This document shows positions 18,754 through 27,850 of a stretch of 44,028 nt of DNA, one piece after another (positions within the stretch are counted from its first letter, which is position 1; each line of letters begins with the position of its first letter). Both the position numbers and the translations under genes were made by a program. The notes under the pieces are model-generated. The model made no database searches and had not been told where the DNA came from. It saw only the letters and a program-made list of their open reading frames with translations. This DNA comes from Acinetobacter rudis (lineage in GTDB: Bacteria > Pseudomonadota > Gammaproteobacteria > Pseudomonadales > Moraxellaceae). Location of the stretch: NCBI RefSeq assembly GCF_031157835.1, contig NZ_JAVIDR010000025.1:1-44028 (forward strand). The letters are read 5' to 3'.

Positions 18754-19431
18754 ATGGCATTATTTGCGGTAATAGGCTTAGGAAGCTTTGGTGCCACAGT
18801 CGCACTTGAACTTATTCATCTCAATCATGATGTAATTGGCATTGATAGTATTAAGAAAAATGTCGAAAGTGTCGCAGATAAACTTACCCACTCTGTCATT
18901 GCAGATGCCACAGATGAGCATGTATTACATGAACTCAACATTCAAAACTGTGACGCAGTGGTTGTTGCAATTGGTGAAGATTTAGAAGCCAGTATTTTAT
19001 GTGTCTTGCACTTAAAAAATATGGGCATTAAAAAAATATTAGTAAAAGCAAAATCTAAATCCCATCATATGATTTTATCGCAGCTTGGTATTAATCAAAT
19101 TGTGCACCCTGAAGAAGACATGGGTATTCGTATTGCTCAATCACTGAGTTATCCAATGGTTCGGCGTTATATGGCACTCAACAATGAACGCTATATTGTC
19201 AAAATTGAAATTGCAAAAAATTTACAAGGTACACAATACCAAGATATCATCAACAACAGCGAAGAAACTGAGTTTAAAGTGCTGTTATTACAACGTGGTT
19301 CACATGTAATTTATGACATTGCGCCAGGCACAATTTTACAAGCTAAAGATATTTTAATTGTAGAAGGACCTGTCGAAGTACTACGCCGACTATCCCAACG
19401 CTTCCTTAAATCCTATGAAATTCATAAATAA
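18754..19431 (+). CDS. ktrA: Potassium uptake protein KtrA (RCK/TrkA-type subunit)
   Basis: A 225-residue cytoplasmic gating subunit of a Ktr-type potassium channel/transporter. It has a Rossmann RCK_N domain at about 1-135 with the GLGSFG nucleotide motif at 8-13, and a TrkA_C domain at about 140-220. A single RCK unit, rather than the doubled TrkA of E. coli, marks KtrA. A TTG two codons earlier is possible, but the ATG at 18754 has a perfect AAGGA six bases upstream. It overlaps ktrB by 17 bases, so the two are translationally coupled. Confidence 0.9.
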   Translation: MALFAVIGLGSFGATVALELIHLNHDVIGIDSIKKNVESVADKLTHSVIADATDEHVLHELNIQNCDAVVVAIGEDLEASILCVLHLKNMGIKKILVKAKSKSHHMILSQLGINQIVHPEEDMGIRIAQSLSYPMVRRYMALNNERYIVKIEIAKNLQGTQYQDIINNSEETEFKVLLLQRGSHVIYDIAPGTILQAKDILIVEGPVEVLRRLSQRFLKSYEIHK

Positions 19432-20752
19432 AAAACGCAAGAGTATTAACTTAAGCCCACCGAGTCTACTCGCGCTGGGTTTTTTAAGTTTCATTTTTAT
19501 TGGAACCATCTTGCTCAGACTCCCCATCTCTCACTATGGTCAAATTGGTTGGATTGACGCATTTTTCACAGCTACATCTGCTGTGACAATCACAGGATTA
19601 AGCGTTGTTACTGTGGGTGATGCATATACCTTATTTGGCAAAGCTGTAGTGATGTTGCTCATTCAATGTGGTGGATTGGGCTTTATGACCTTTGCCATCT
19701 TGGCAGTAATGAGTTTGTCACCCAAAAGCGGTTTGAAACAGCAAATTATGGCGCAAGAGACGATTGGTCAAACCAGTCTTTATCGAGTGTCTTTCACCAT
19801 TAAAGGGGTTTTTTTATATTCGATTTTTTTCGAATCTATAGGCACTATTGTCTTAACACTCGCTTGGCTTGAAGATTACGGTTTCAAACAAGCACTGATG
19901 CATGCCATGTTCTATAGTGTCTCAGCCTTTAATAACGGTGGTTTTTCTCTATTTTCAGATAGTGTCATGAGTTTCTCTGGTCAGTACTTGGTTACTATTA
20001 CCATTAGTATGCTATACATACTCGGTGGTATTGGTTTCTTAGTCCTCATGGATATCAAACGAGCACAACGTTGGAAAAAACTTAGCCCAAACAGTAAATT
20101 AGTTTTAAGTACCATTGCTGGGCTTAATTTGTTTGCGTTTATTAGTATTTGGATATTAGAAGCCAATAATCCACTTACCCTTGCTCCAATGCCTATTGGT
20201 GATCAAATGATTAACGCTTGGTTTCATGCAACCGTACCACGCTCATCAGGCTTTAATAGTTTAGATATCGGCAGTATGACCAACCCATCTATACTGATTA
20301 CCATGTTTCTAATGTTTATTGGTGGTGGTTCATTAAGTACGGCAGGTGGCATTAAAGTCGGGACATTTATAATTGTGGTACTCAGTGTCATTAGCTTTTT
20401 ACGCCGCTCAGATGAACTGACCGTGTTTAATTACTCTGTACCACGACAGATTGTATTTAAGGCTATGGCCGTCATCTCTATTAACTGCATGATCATTTTT
20501 ATTGGTCTATTTACGCTATTAATTTTTGAACCAAAGCAAAGCTTTCTTGATCTGCTCTTTGAAAGTATTTCAGCGGGTTGTACTGTAGGTCTTTCACGAG
20601 GCATTACCGGTGAACTACAGCCAGCAAGTCTAATTGTCCTATGCCTACTGATGTTTGCAGGGCGTTTAGGCCCTTTAACACTGGCCTATTTAATTGCAAC
20701 ACCAAAGAAAAGTCGGGTATCACACCCCTCCACCGAGATACAAGTGGGCTAA
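19415..20752 (+). CDS. ktrB: Potassium uptake protein KtrB (TrkH/KtrB-type channel subunit)
   Basis: The 445-residue integral membrane subunit of the Ktr potassium uptake system. It has the four pseudo-repeated membrane-pore-membrane units of the TrkH/KtrB family. Selectivity-loop-like stretches include TSAVTITGLSV (about 54-64), SAFNNGGFSLF, RSSGFNSLD and SAGCTVGLSRG. The N-terminus is short and positively charged, as in KtrB. It should import K+ together with Na+ under control of KtrA. A 13-bp dyad after the stop probably ends the operon. Confidence 0.9.
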   Translation: MKFINKKRKSINLSPPSLLALGFLSFIFIGTILLRLPISHYGQIGWIDAFFTATSAVTITGLSVVTVGDAYTLFGKAVVMLLIQCGGLGFMTFAILAVMSLSPKSGLKQQIMAQETIGQTSLYRVSFTIKGVFLYSIFFESIGTIVLTLAWLEDYGFKQALMHAMFYSVSAFNNGGFSLFSDSVMSFSGQYLVTITISMLYILGGIGFLVLMDIKRAQRWKKLSPNSKLVLSTIAGLNLFAFISIWILEANNPLTLAPMPIGDQMINAWFHATVPRSSGFNSLDIGSMTNPSILITMFLMFIGGGSLSTAGGIKVGTFIIVVLSVISFLRRSDELTVFNYSVPRQIVFKAMAVISINCMIIFIGLFTLLIFEPKQSFLDLLFESISAGCTVGLSRGITGELQPASLIVLCLLMFAGRLGPLTLAYLIATPKKSRVSHPSTEIQVG

Positions 20753-20766
20753 TCTATAATACAAAT

Positions 20767-20799
20767 AAACCCACTTTGATTTAAGCTCAAAGTGGGTTT
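20767..20799. terminator. Dyad between ktrB and the convergent small gene
   Basis: AAACCCACTTTGA (20767-20779) and TCAAAGTGGGTTT (20787-20799) form a perfect 13-bp stem with a 7-base loop. The U-tract is short on the plus strand (three T within the stem) and better on the minus strand (TTTATTTGT), so it may serve both directions. Confidence 0.65.
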
Positions 20800-20991
20800 A
20801 ACTGTTGCAAAAGCAATATTACAAAGCAATTGCCAAACTCGACTAGGGAAATATCAAGAAGGCAGCAATATAATGCCTTATATAATGAGAGGAAAAAGTA
20901 AAATTGTCGCTGTCATTTTCTGCCATTTTCTTATCTTTTTGAGAAAAGTCATAGAACCACTGCTCTATACTTCAAAGATTCATGATGGGAA

Positions 20992-21363
20992 TTATAGGGC
21001 ATCAGCCTTCCAAACATCTTCATAATCATCTTGATCAATCATGAAGCGAAAACCCTCTTCTAAAGCTAAATAAGGCATAACATCAGGGAAAATTTCTAGC
21101 AATTGTGTAATCGTCACAATCTCAAATAGATTTTCCTCGCTGTCATCTAGTTCACCACCATAAATGTACCAAGCGACCTTAGAACCTGTTTCAACTCTTT
21201 TTCGGATACCTACAATAGGTTCCCGATTCAACGTTTGCACAGCGATTGCAACTTCATCATCTGCTTTGACCTGTATATAAGCAGAATCAAACTCTTCACA
21301 TAATAACTTCTGTTCTTCAATAAATTCATGCATATTTGCTGTCTTAATCACGTTTATTTTCAT
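20992..21363 (-). CDS. Imm33-like (DUF2185-type) small cytoplasmic protein
   Basis: A 123-residue acidic soluble protein. The C-terminal part (GSKVAWYIYGGELDD, then QLLEIFPDVMPYLALEEGFRFMIDQDDYEDVW at about 86-118) resembles the Imm33/DUF2185 family. In that family a GWY-type segment and a 'P.YL.L..G.RF.I..DYEDVW' tail are shared. Some family members are immunity proteins in polymorphic toxin loci and others are stand-alone genes of unknown function. No toxin gene is next to it here. The assignment is by remembered motif. The start ATG has no clear ribosome binding site. Confidence 0.6.
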   Translation of the reverse strand: MKINVIKTANMHEFIEEQKLLCEEFDSAYIQVKADDEVAIAVQTLNREPIVGIRKRVETGSKVAWYIYGGELDDSEENLFEIVTITQLLEIFPDVMPYLALEEGFRFMIDQDDYEDVWKADAL

Positions 21364-22259
21364 CTAGAATAGTTTAATTCTAGCGCGATATTCTGACAAT
21401 GTTGTTAAGTCAAAATATCCCGTCTTTTCCGATCATCAATTTTTTTTACAGTAAGCAAACACAAGCTTGAGCACTATGGTCAATTGACACCAGTCTTATA
21501 CTCAACACAAATAGCAGCGTTTGAATAAAAATTTACATCGACATATTGCACAACTCTGCACCGATCTCACTACCTGTACAATCTTATGCTCACGCATAAG
21601 ATCGCTTTTAGATGTCATCTATGTGCTCATCATAGCTACAAAAAAGAAATGGCATCTCTGAGCGATCTTAATACCACCGAATCATACAAGATTTAAGCAT
21701 CAGCATTTAAAATAAAAAAAACGTGAATCAAAAATCCAAAATTACAAAAACAAGTTTTTGTTTTTATTTAATTTATTTATAAAAGCATATAAAAAGAACA
21801 AGATTTTTCCGCATATTTTATCAGGTTAACCTGATACAAAACATAAACCTATTGGTCAATATACGCGCTGCAAGACTAAAGAAACTTCGTTATGCTATAC
21901 CCGATTTCGAGTACATTTCTAAGCCTATAAATGAGGTTTATAGTAGAAATACCTCAAATCAAATCTGCTTCCTCATAGCGATTGAACGTGCAAAGCATAT
22001 AGTTTCAGATAGACATGATTCAAACGCCAGAGTCGTGGATTTTTATTTAAAAAATGGCCATTAAAGTTTTTAATTTTTGTCATTTTTTAACATTGCCAAT
22101 TCCTTGCAAAATTTACAATATAGCCCTGTGCGTTATAGGTCACTTTCTACATTGATAAGAACAATCTAAATCATCAATGTTGAGAATCAGGCTTTAAATA
22201 GCAAACTTTGCATTGAACGAGCAGAATATTTTGCAACTTTCATTATTGGAGCAGACTAA
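21364..22259. other. Long non-coding stretch before aroQ (about 900 bp)
   Basis: No convincing gene lies here. The only frame above 60 codons (21852-22064) starts with TTG, lacks a ribosome binding site and matches nothing I recognise. The stretch contains the nested hairpins at 21581-21670, AT-rich sequence around 21700-21800, and an aroQ leader. In the leader a TTGCCA / TACAAT pair (22093-22119, 15-bp spacer) is a possible promoter. An 8-bp dyad ACATTGAT/ATCAATGT (22149-22180) also lies in the leader. The length is unusual for this dense chromosome and may mark a lost gene or a non-coding RNA. Confidence 0.55.
21581..21670. other. Nested and competing hairpins
   Basis: TAAGATCGCT (21597-21606) pairs perfectly with AGCGATCTTA (21661-21670). 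Inside it AGATGTCAT (21610-21618) pairs with ATGGCATCT (21649-21657), with one G-U pair. Inside that CTATG (21619-21623) pairs with CATAG (21631-21635). A second hairpin, ATCTTATGC (21581-21589) with GCATAAGAT (21594-21602), shares six bases with the first outer stem, so both cannot form at once. No U-tract follows. This may be a structured RNA, a switch or a small palindromic element. Confidence 0.55.
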
Positions 22260-22715
22260 ATGAGTTCAACAATTTTGGTCATACATGGACCAAATTTAAA
22301 CTTACTCGGAAAGCGCGAACCTGAAGTTTATGGACACTTAACACTTGCAGATATTAACCAGCAATTGCTGCAAAGTGCCCAGAGCAAAAATATTCATCTT
22401 GAAACATTTCAAAGTAATTGGGAAGGTGCCATTGTTGACCGCATTCACCAAGCTCAAGAGCAAGGTGTGCAGTTCATTATCATTAATCCAGCTGCATTCA
22501 CCCACACTTCGGTTGCAATCCGTGATGCCCTACTTGGTGTAGCAATTCCTTTTATTGAAGTTCATTTGTCCAATGTACATGCACGTGAGACATTTAGACA
22601 TCATTCTTATTTATCAGACAAAGCAATTGGCGTGATTTGTGGTTTAGGTGATCGTGGATATCACTATGCCCTTGATCATGCGATTCATTTTATTCAACCA
22701 ATTACCCTATCATAA
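22260..22715 (+). CDS. aroQ: 3-dehydroquinate dehydratase, type II
   Basis: AroQ converts 3-dehydroquinate to 3-dehydroshikimate in the shikimate pathway. The 151-residue protein has the type II hallmarks: [16 protein letters not shown] at 10-25 with the catalytic Arg/Tyr region, [16 protein letters not shown] near 78-93, and [16 protein letters not shown] with the catalytic histidine near 105. It is the first gene of an aroQ-accB-accC operon, an arrangement common in gammaproteobacteria. accB starts 17 bases after its stop. Confidence 0.96.
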   Translation: MSSTILVIHGPNLNLLGKREPEVYGHLTLADINQQLLQSAQSKNIHLETFQSNWEGAIVDRIHQAQEQGVQFIIINPAAFTHTSVAIRDALLGVAIPFIEVHLSNVHARETFRHHSYLSDKAIGVICGLGDRGYHYALDHAIHFIQPITLS

Positions 22716-22732
22716 TTTAGGAACACGAACCC

Positions 22733-23152
22733 ATGGATATTCGCAAAATCAAAAAACTCATTGATTTGATGATTGAATCTGATCTTCAAGGAATTGAAGT
22801 CAAAGAGGGTGACCAATCAATTGCGTTAACTCGTCGTAATCCTGTGGTTGCTGGTGTTGCAGCTGCTATGCCTGCCCCTGTTAGCGATGCACCTAAAACT
22901 AAAGCAACTTCTCGCGGTGCAGTTGAGGAATCACCAATGGTTGGCGTGTTCTATTCAGCACCAAGCCCAGGCGAAGCACCATTTGTAAATGTGGGTCAAA
23001 CTGTCACTGCTGGTGAAACTTTGGGTATTGTTGAAGCAATGAAAATTATGAACCCAATCGAAGCTACACATAGCGGTGTTATTGAAGAAATTTTGGTGAA
23101 AAATGGTGATGTCGTTCAATTTGGACAACCATTATTCCGTTATCGCGCATAA
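22733..23152 (+). CDS. accB: Acetyl-CoA carboxylase biotin carboxyl carrier protein
   Basis: AccB carries the biotin that AccC carboxylates and the AccAD transferase then uses to make malonyl-CoA. The 139-residue protein has the N-terminal [13 protein letters not shown] helix, an Ala/Pro linker at about 39-62, and a biotinyl domain at about 65-138. The biotinylated lysine is K104 in EAMKIMNP. The thumb-like sequence [15 protein letters not shown] precedes it. The ATG follows a GGAACACGAACCC leader. It is 17 bases after aroQ and upstream of accC. Confidence 0.97.
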   Translation: MDIRKIKKLIDLMIESDLQGIEVKEGDQSIALTRRNPVVAGVAAAMPAPVSDAPKTKATSRGAVEESPMVGVFYSAPSPGEAPFVNVGQTVTAGETLGIVEAMKIMNPIEATHSGVIEEILVKNGDVVQFGQPLFRYRA

Positions 23153-23169
23153 ATCCTCGGGGAATGAAC

Positions 23170-24534
23170 ATGTTGCAAAAAGTTCTCATTGCCAACCGAG
23201 GTGAAATCGCCTTACGAATTACCCGTGCTTGTAAAACTTTGGGTATCAAAACCGTTGGTATTTACTCAGATGCGGATAAGGACTTAATGCACTTACGCTT
23301 CGTTGATGAAGCTGTGTGTATCGGCCCTGGCGCAAGTAGTGAAAGTTATCTTAATATACCTGCAATTATTACAGCAGCAGAAATTACCGGTGCAGATGCT
23401 ATTCATCCTGGCTATGGTTTCCTTTCTGAAAATGCTGAATTTGCTGAAATTGTAGAAAGTTCTGGCTTTATATTTATTGGCCCACGTCCTGAACACATTC
23501 GCTTAATGGGCAACAAAGTTTCTGCGATTACAGCAATGCGTAAAGCTGGTGTCCCAACAGTACCAGGTTCTGCACATGCAGTAACTGTACACAATGCACT
23601 TGCAGAAGCTAAAGAAATTGGCTTCCCACTCATTGTCAAAGCTGCTTCTGGTGGTGGTGGTCGTGGTATGCGTATTGTTGAGCGTGTAGATACACTGCTC
23701 GAATCTGTACAAGCAGCACAACGCGATGCAGAAATGTGGTTTGGTGACGATACAGTTTATATGGAACGTTTCCTACAAAAACCACGTCATGTTGAAGTTC
23801 AGGTTCTTGGTGATGGTAATGGACATGCGATTCATCTTTATGATCGTGACTGCTCATTACAACGTCGTCATCAAAAAGTTTTGGAAGAAGCACCTGCACC
23901 AAATTTACCAGAACAAGCACGTGCTGACATTTTAGAAGCATGTGTAAATGCTTGTAAATTAATGCAATATCGTGGTGCTGGTACATTTGAGTTCTTATTT
24001 GAAGATGAAGAGTTCTTCTTTATTGAAATGAACACACGTGTACAGGTTGAGCATCCTGTGACTGAAGTTGTGACTGGAATTGATATCATTGAGCAACAAT
24101 TATTAATTGCGGCTGGATTAGGTCTAAACCTTGAACAAGATGATATTGAAGTTCGTGGTCATGCCATTGAATGTCGTATTAATGCTGAAGATCCAACCAC
24201 CTTTTTACCATCACCTGGTAAAATTGAACATTTCTATGCTCCAGGTGGCGCAGGTATTCGCTTAGACTCTCATATTTATTCAGGCTATTCGATTCCTCCG
24301 TACTATGACTCAATGATTGCTAAACTCATTGCTCATGGTAAAGACCGTGCGACTTCTATTGCACGTATGAAACAAGCATTGGATGAAATGATTTTAAGTG
24401 GTGTAAAAAGCAATATTCCATTACATAAAGATCTTATTTTGCAAGATCCACAATTTTGTGAAAAAGCAATGGATATTCACTACTTAGAAAAACACCTTTT
24501 ACAACAACTATCAGGTGCTACAGTAGAAGCTTAA
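23170..24534 (+). CDS. accC: Acetyl-CoA carboxylase biotin carboxylase subunit
   Basis: AccC carboxylates biotin on AccB with ATP and bicarbonate. The 454-residue ATP-grasp protein starts [17 protein letters not shown]. It has the glycine-rich loop [12 protein letters not shown] near 160-170, [16 protein letters not shown] near 285-300 with the catalytic Glu/Arg residues, and a C-terminal biotin carboxylase domain. Two ATGs compete: 23164 lies too close to the GGGG ribosome binding site, whereas 23170 is well spaced and gives the conserved N-terminus. Last gene of the operon, followed by a strong terminator. Confidence 0.97.
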   Translation: MLQKVLIANRGEIALRITRACKTLGIKTVGIYSDADKDLMHLRFVDEAVCIGPGASSESYLNIPAIITAAEITGADAIHPGYGFLSENAEFAEIVESSGFIFIGPRPEHIRLMGNKVSAITAMRKAGVPTVPGSAHAVTVHNALAEAKEIGFPLIVKAASGGGGRGMRIVERVDTLLESVQAAQRDAEMWFGDDTVYMERFLQKPRHVEVQVLGDGNGHAIHLYDRDCSLQRRHQKVLEEAPAPNLPEQARADILEACVNACKLMQYRGAGTFEFLFEDEEFFFIEMNTRVQVEHPVTEVVTGIDIIEQQLLIAAGLGLNLEQDDIEVRGHAIECRINAEDPTTFLPSPGKIEHFYAPGGAGIRLDSHIYSGYSIPPYYDSMIAKLIAHGKDRATSIARMKQALDEMILSGVKSNIPLHKDLILQDPQFCEKAMDIHYLEKHLLQQLSGATVEA

Positions 24535-24560
24535 GTTTTATTTTAAATAAAAAATCCAAT

Positions 24561-24590
24561 AACCCAGTTGAAATAACTGGGTTTTTTTAT
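24561..24590 (+). terminator. aroQ-accBC terminator
   Basis: AACCCAGTT (24561-24569) and AACTGGGTT (24575-24583) form a perfect stem with loop GAAAT followed by a T-run, 27 bases after the accC stop. Confidence 0.9.
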
Positions 24591-24687
24591 TTTGAAAATG
24601 ATTTTTTCACTCACGCGTCTGACAATTGAATTGAAATAAAAAGCAGATATCGTATTATTTTATCAAGTTCTTAATTTTTTAAACAAC

Positions 24688-26700
24688 ATGCTATTGAAAT
24701 CGAAAACAATCACCAAGCTATTATTGGGCTTTGCAGTGATCTCAATGAGTGCTTGTCAAGTTGTCAATGTCAAGAATCAAGCCTATAACGTTACCATTGC
24801 CAATGAACGAGATAGTATCTTAACTCGTAGTAAAATGAGTGAAGCTAGTCTTAATGTCTTGTCTATGACTGGTGGTGAAGCCAAACAATGTATTAGCAAT
24901 CCAAGTATTTGTGTAGATAGTCTTGAAAAAACACCACAAATTTTAGATGAACAACTTCTTTCTGCGGCTAGTGAGATCTATTTAAGTCGCGCCAAAGAGC
25001 TGGAAAATACGGCTGATTGTAAAGCCAATGTTTCAAAGCTAATTTCCGATGAAAAGAAGAAAGAACAAGTTGATGCACATTATCAATGTCTAGAATTACA
25101 ACTCAAGATGCTAGATAAAAGTATCCGTTATAGCTATGCCTATCTTTTCAAAACTAAGCGTATCCCCCAAGAACGTATATTTGATAACCGCCAAGTTCAG
25201 ATTCGAGATTTCTACAATCAAGCTTTAGCAAAAATGATCACCGTTTATACACAGCGATATAAACATCAGAAACTAGGTCAAAAAATTACAATTGCCAATA
25301 GTACCTATTATATTAACTACAAAAACTATCCTCGCTTAGAAAATCAGGAAGTTCAAAACTTTCTTGCAAGCTATAATATGAATTTCTCCGGATTACGCAG
25401 TATTAACCGCCGTGATGGTTTTGGTGCTGAATTTGTAGCAATTTTAGCTGAAAAAGATAAGCAATTAGAAAACAAATACATTATCGACCCTCTCAACTAT
25501 CAATATAAAAATGGTATTAATCCGAATATTCATCACAGCACCTACCTGCCTGTAACCGTTGCAGCTTTACCTCAAGCATCGAATGCAACGTTAGAGCAAA
25601 TTGTTCAAGGTGCTGATTTCGAAATTAACGCTTATGATCCTTATAACTTGGATCATTTAAATATTGCAGGTAAAAGCTATCCATTAGCCGCTAATTTTTC
25701 TGCACCTTATGGGCTTTGGTTGGCACAAAACAATTTGGGTGCTGCTGCTTATTTAAGTTTGATTAATCGAGATAATCATTTAAATATGCCACATATTTAT
25801 ATGTTAGAGCCTTATAATCCGAATAAGAAAGTGATTGTTCTGATTCATGGTTTAGCAAGTAGTCCAGAGGGTTGGATTCGTTTAACCAATGATATTATGG
25901 GCGATAACGTTTTGCGTGAGCATTATCAAGTCTGGCAAGTATTCTACTCTACCAATGCACCCATTCTAGAAAGTCGGTTTCAAATTTCTGCTTTGATTCA
26001 ACAGGCATTCAATAGTCTTGACCCTGCGGCGCCTGCAGCCAAAGATGCGGTATTAATTGGCCATAGTATGGGGGGAATTATTGCTCGATTATTGGTAAGT
26101 AATCAGGATGTAAGCAAAGAAGCTTTACAAATTTTTAATTTTAACGAATTAAAGAAACTGAATAGCAATCCAATTTTCTTACAACGCCTTCAATTTAAGC
26201 CTATTGCTAATATCGACCGTGCTATTTTCTTAGCCAGTCCACACCGAGGCACCCCATTTGCCAACCGTTGGTTTACTAAACTTGCTCGTAGAGTGATTCA
26301 ACTCCCTGTTGCTTTTGTTGGAGCACTTGGTGAAGCGATGGAAGGTAAAGAAGAGGATTATACTGCCCTACTTATGGCCCAAATCAAAGATGGTGCATTA
26401 CAAAACGGTCCAAGTGATCTAAGTCAAAACTCACGTTTTACCAAGCTCACTAAAAGTGTTATGCCCGTTACACAAATGAAATTTCACTCAATAATTGGTA
26501 ATAGCACGAACAGCACTGACCCAAATGTTATGACAGATGGTGTAGTCCCATATAGTAGTGCACATTTAGATGGTGCCTTGTCTGAGAATATTATTAAAGG
26601 TGGTCACTCCATTCAAGAAACACCAGAGGCCGTTTTAGAATTACGCCGCATTCTTAGGCTACATCTAATTGAGCTGGGACTTTACAAACCACCCCAATAA
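24688..26700 (+). CDS. Lipoprotein alpha/beta-hydrolase (esterase/lipase-like)
   Basis: A 670-residue exported lipoprotein. The signal peptide ends in the lipobox SMSAC with C23 as lipidation site. The first about 300 residues are unrecognised, Lys/Asn-rich and mostly helical. An alpha/beta-hydrolase domain follows with the oxyanion loop VIVLIHGLASSPEGW near 383-397 and the nucleophile S460 in GHSMGG. A probable acid residue lies in VMTDGVVPYSSA near 611-622, and a histidine in KGGHSIQ near 635. The PGAP1/lipase-like motif suggests hydrolysis of lipid or other esters in the cell envelope. The substrate is unknown. Monocistronic. Confidence 0.85.
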   Translation: MLLKSKTITKLLLGFAVISMSACQVVNVKNQAYNVTIANERDSILTRSKMSEASLNVLSMTGGEAKQCISNPSICVDSLEKTPQILDEQLLSAASEIYLSRAKELENTADCKANVSKLISDEKKKEQVDAHYQCLELQLKMLDKSIRYSYAYLFKTKRIPQERIFDNRQVQIRDFYNQALAKMITVYTQRYKHQKLGQKITIANSTYYINYKNYPRLENQEVQNFLASYNMNFSGLRSINRRDGFGAEFVAILAEKDKQLENKYIIDPLNYQYKNGINPNIHHSTYLPVTVAALPQASNATLEQIVQGADFEINAYDPYNLDHLNIAGKSYPLAANFSAPYGLWLAQNNLGAAAYLSLINRDNHLNMPHIYMLEPYNPNKKVIVLIHGLASSPEGWIRLTNDIMGDNVLREHYQVWQVFYSTNAPILESRFQISALIQQAFNSLDPAAPAAKDAVLIGHSMGGIIARLLVSNQDVSKEALQIFNFNELKKLNSNPIFLQRLQFKPIANIDRAIFLASPHRGTPFANRWFTKLARRVIQLPVAFVGALGEAMEGKEEDYTALLMAQIKDGALQNGPSDLSQNSRFTKLTKSVMPVTQMKFHSIIGNSTNSTDPNVMTDGVVPYSSAHLDGALSENIIKGGHSIQETPEAVLELRRILRLHLIELGLYKPPQ

Positions 26701-26720
26701 ACAATCTTAAAATCTGACAC

Positions 26721-26760
26721 AAAAAAAGCTTAGGTCATCAATGACTTAAGCTTTTTTTAT
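26721..26760. terminator. Bidirectional terminator
   Basis: AAAAAAGCTTAGGTCAT pairs with ATGACTTAAGCTTTTTT around a two-base loop centre, with one G-U pair. There are A- and T-runs on the two sides, so it can end both the lipoprotein gene and the convergent DUF475 gene. Confidence 0.88.
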
Positions 26761-26776
26761 ATCACGAAAGAATGCG

Positions 26777-27850
26777 TTATTCTCTTAATGTTGGATATTT
26801 TTTACGATAAATGATTGACGAAATCACAGCCCAAGCAATTAAAGCAATTCCAACCAAGCCCGTAATAACTTCAGGCACATGCACGCCAGTACCTCCAGCG
26901 ATCATAATCAATGCTAAAGCACCAATTGCATAATGCGCACCATGCTCTAGAAAAATATAGGCATCCAAAGTTCCTTGGTCAACCAAGTAAATTGTCATTG
27001 ATCGTACAAACATTGCACCAATTGCTAATCCCAACATAATAATGACCACATCATTGGTAATGGCAAAAGCACCAATAACACCATCAAAACTAAAAGATGC
27101 ATCTAAAACCTCAAGGTATATAAAACCTCCTATACCAGCCTTAACAACAGTACCTGTAACCGTACCAGAAGCCGATTGTTCATCATCAGATTTCGAACCA
27201 CCTTCGAGCACATGCCCCAGCACTTGTACACCAACATAAACAACAATTCCCCAAATACCTGCCATAGTTACAGCTAAACGAGTTTGCTCTTCAACATTAG
27301 CTGCCATAATGAGGAGTGAAATTAGTGAGATAAACACCGAAATTGCAGGAATACCAGCCATTTTTGCAAATCGTGCTTCTAAATGTCTAAACCAGTGAGT
27401 ATCTTTCTCATCATCAAATACAAAGTTTAAAAAGACCAGCAACAAGAACATTCCACCAAAAGCAGCAATTTCTGCATGGTGTGCAATCAGTTTCTCTGAA
27501 TATTGAACGGGGTTGTTTAAGGCCAATTGAGCAACCTCAACCATTCCCATATCCGCAGTTACAGCTACAATTAATAATGGAAATACAAGGCGCATACCAA
27601 ATACAGCCACAATTATTCCCACAGTTAAAAATAAAGTACGCCAGAACTTATCCCAATGTTTTAGAACTGATGCATTTACTACCGCATTATCAAAAGATAA
27701 TGAAATTTCCATAATTGCTAAGATTGCCGTAATTGCCAAGGCATTGAACATGGCATACACCCCAGCCTGTACACCATGTGTCAACCCCCAATAAGCAGCA
27801 AGGAGTAAACATATAACTGTAAAAATTATTGAAAAACGGAAATGTTTCAT
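26777..27850 (-). CDS. DUF475/TerC-type integral membrane protein
   Basis: A 357-residue inner-membrane protein with about nine hydrophobic helices. Two related motifs with acidic residues in the membrane, EISLSFDNAVVNASVL (about 48-63) and DASFSFDGVIGAFAIT (near 249-264), are the signature of the DUF475 branch of the TerC superfamily. TerC relatives are linked to metal ion export, including manganese, and tellurite resistance, so metal transport is the likely role. Cargo is not shown by the sequence. The leader contains a TTGTTAGT/ACTAACAA dyad (27926-27959). No yybP-ykoY riboswitch is recognisable there. Confidence 0.82.
   Translation of the reverse strand: MKHFRFSIIFTVICLLLAAYWGLTHGVQAGVYAMFNALAITAILAIMEISLSFDNAVVNASVLKHWDKFWRTLFLTVGIIVAVFGMRLVFPLLIVAVTADMGMVEVAQLALNNPVQYSEKLIAHHAEIAAFGGMFLLLVFLNFVFDDEKDTHWFRHLEARFAKMAGIPAISVFISLISLLIMAANVEEQTRLAVTMAGIWGIVVYVGVQVLGHVLEGGSKSDDEQSASGTVTGTVVKAGIGGFIYLEVLDASFSFDGVIGAFAITNDVVIIMLGLAIGAMFVRSMTIYLVDQGTLDAYIFLEHGAHYAIGALALIMIAGGTGVHVPEVITGLVGIALIAWAVISSIIYRKKYPTLRE

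Noticed and set aside
20792..21025. 77-codon plus-strand frame
   Set aside because: Begins inside the 13-bp dyad after ktrB, overlaps the end of the Imm33-like gene, and shows no recognisable motif.
21852..22064. 70-codon frame in the non-coding stretch
   Set aside because: TTG start without ribosome binding site and no recognisable family. Could be a remnant, but nothing supports a live gene.
23503..23986. Open frames antisense to accC
   Set aside because: Shadows of accC; His/Gln-rich products arise from reading the opposite strand of a conserved gene.
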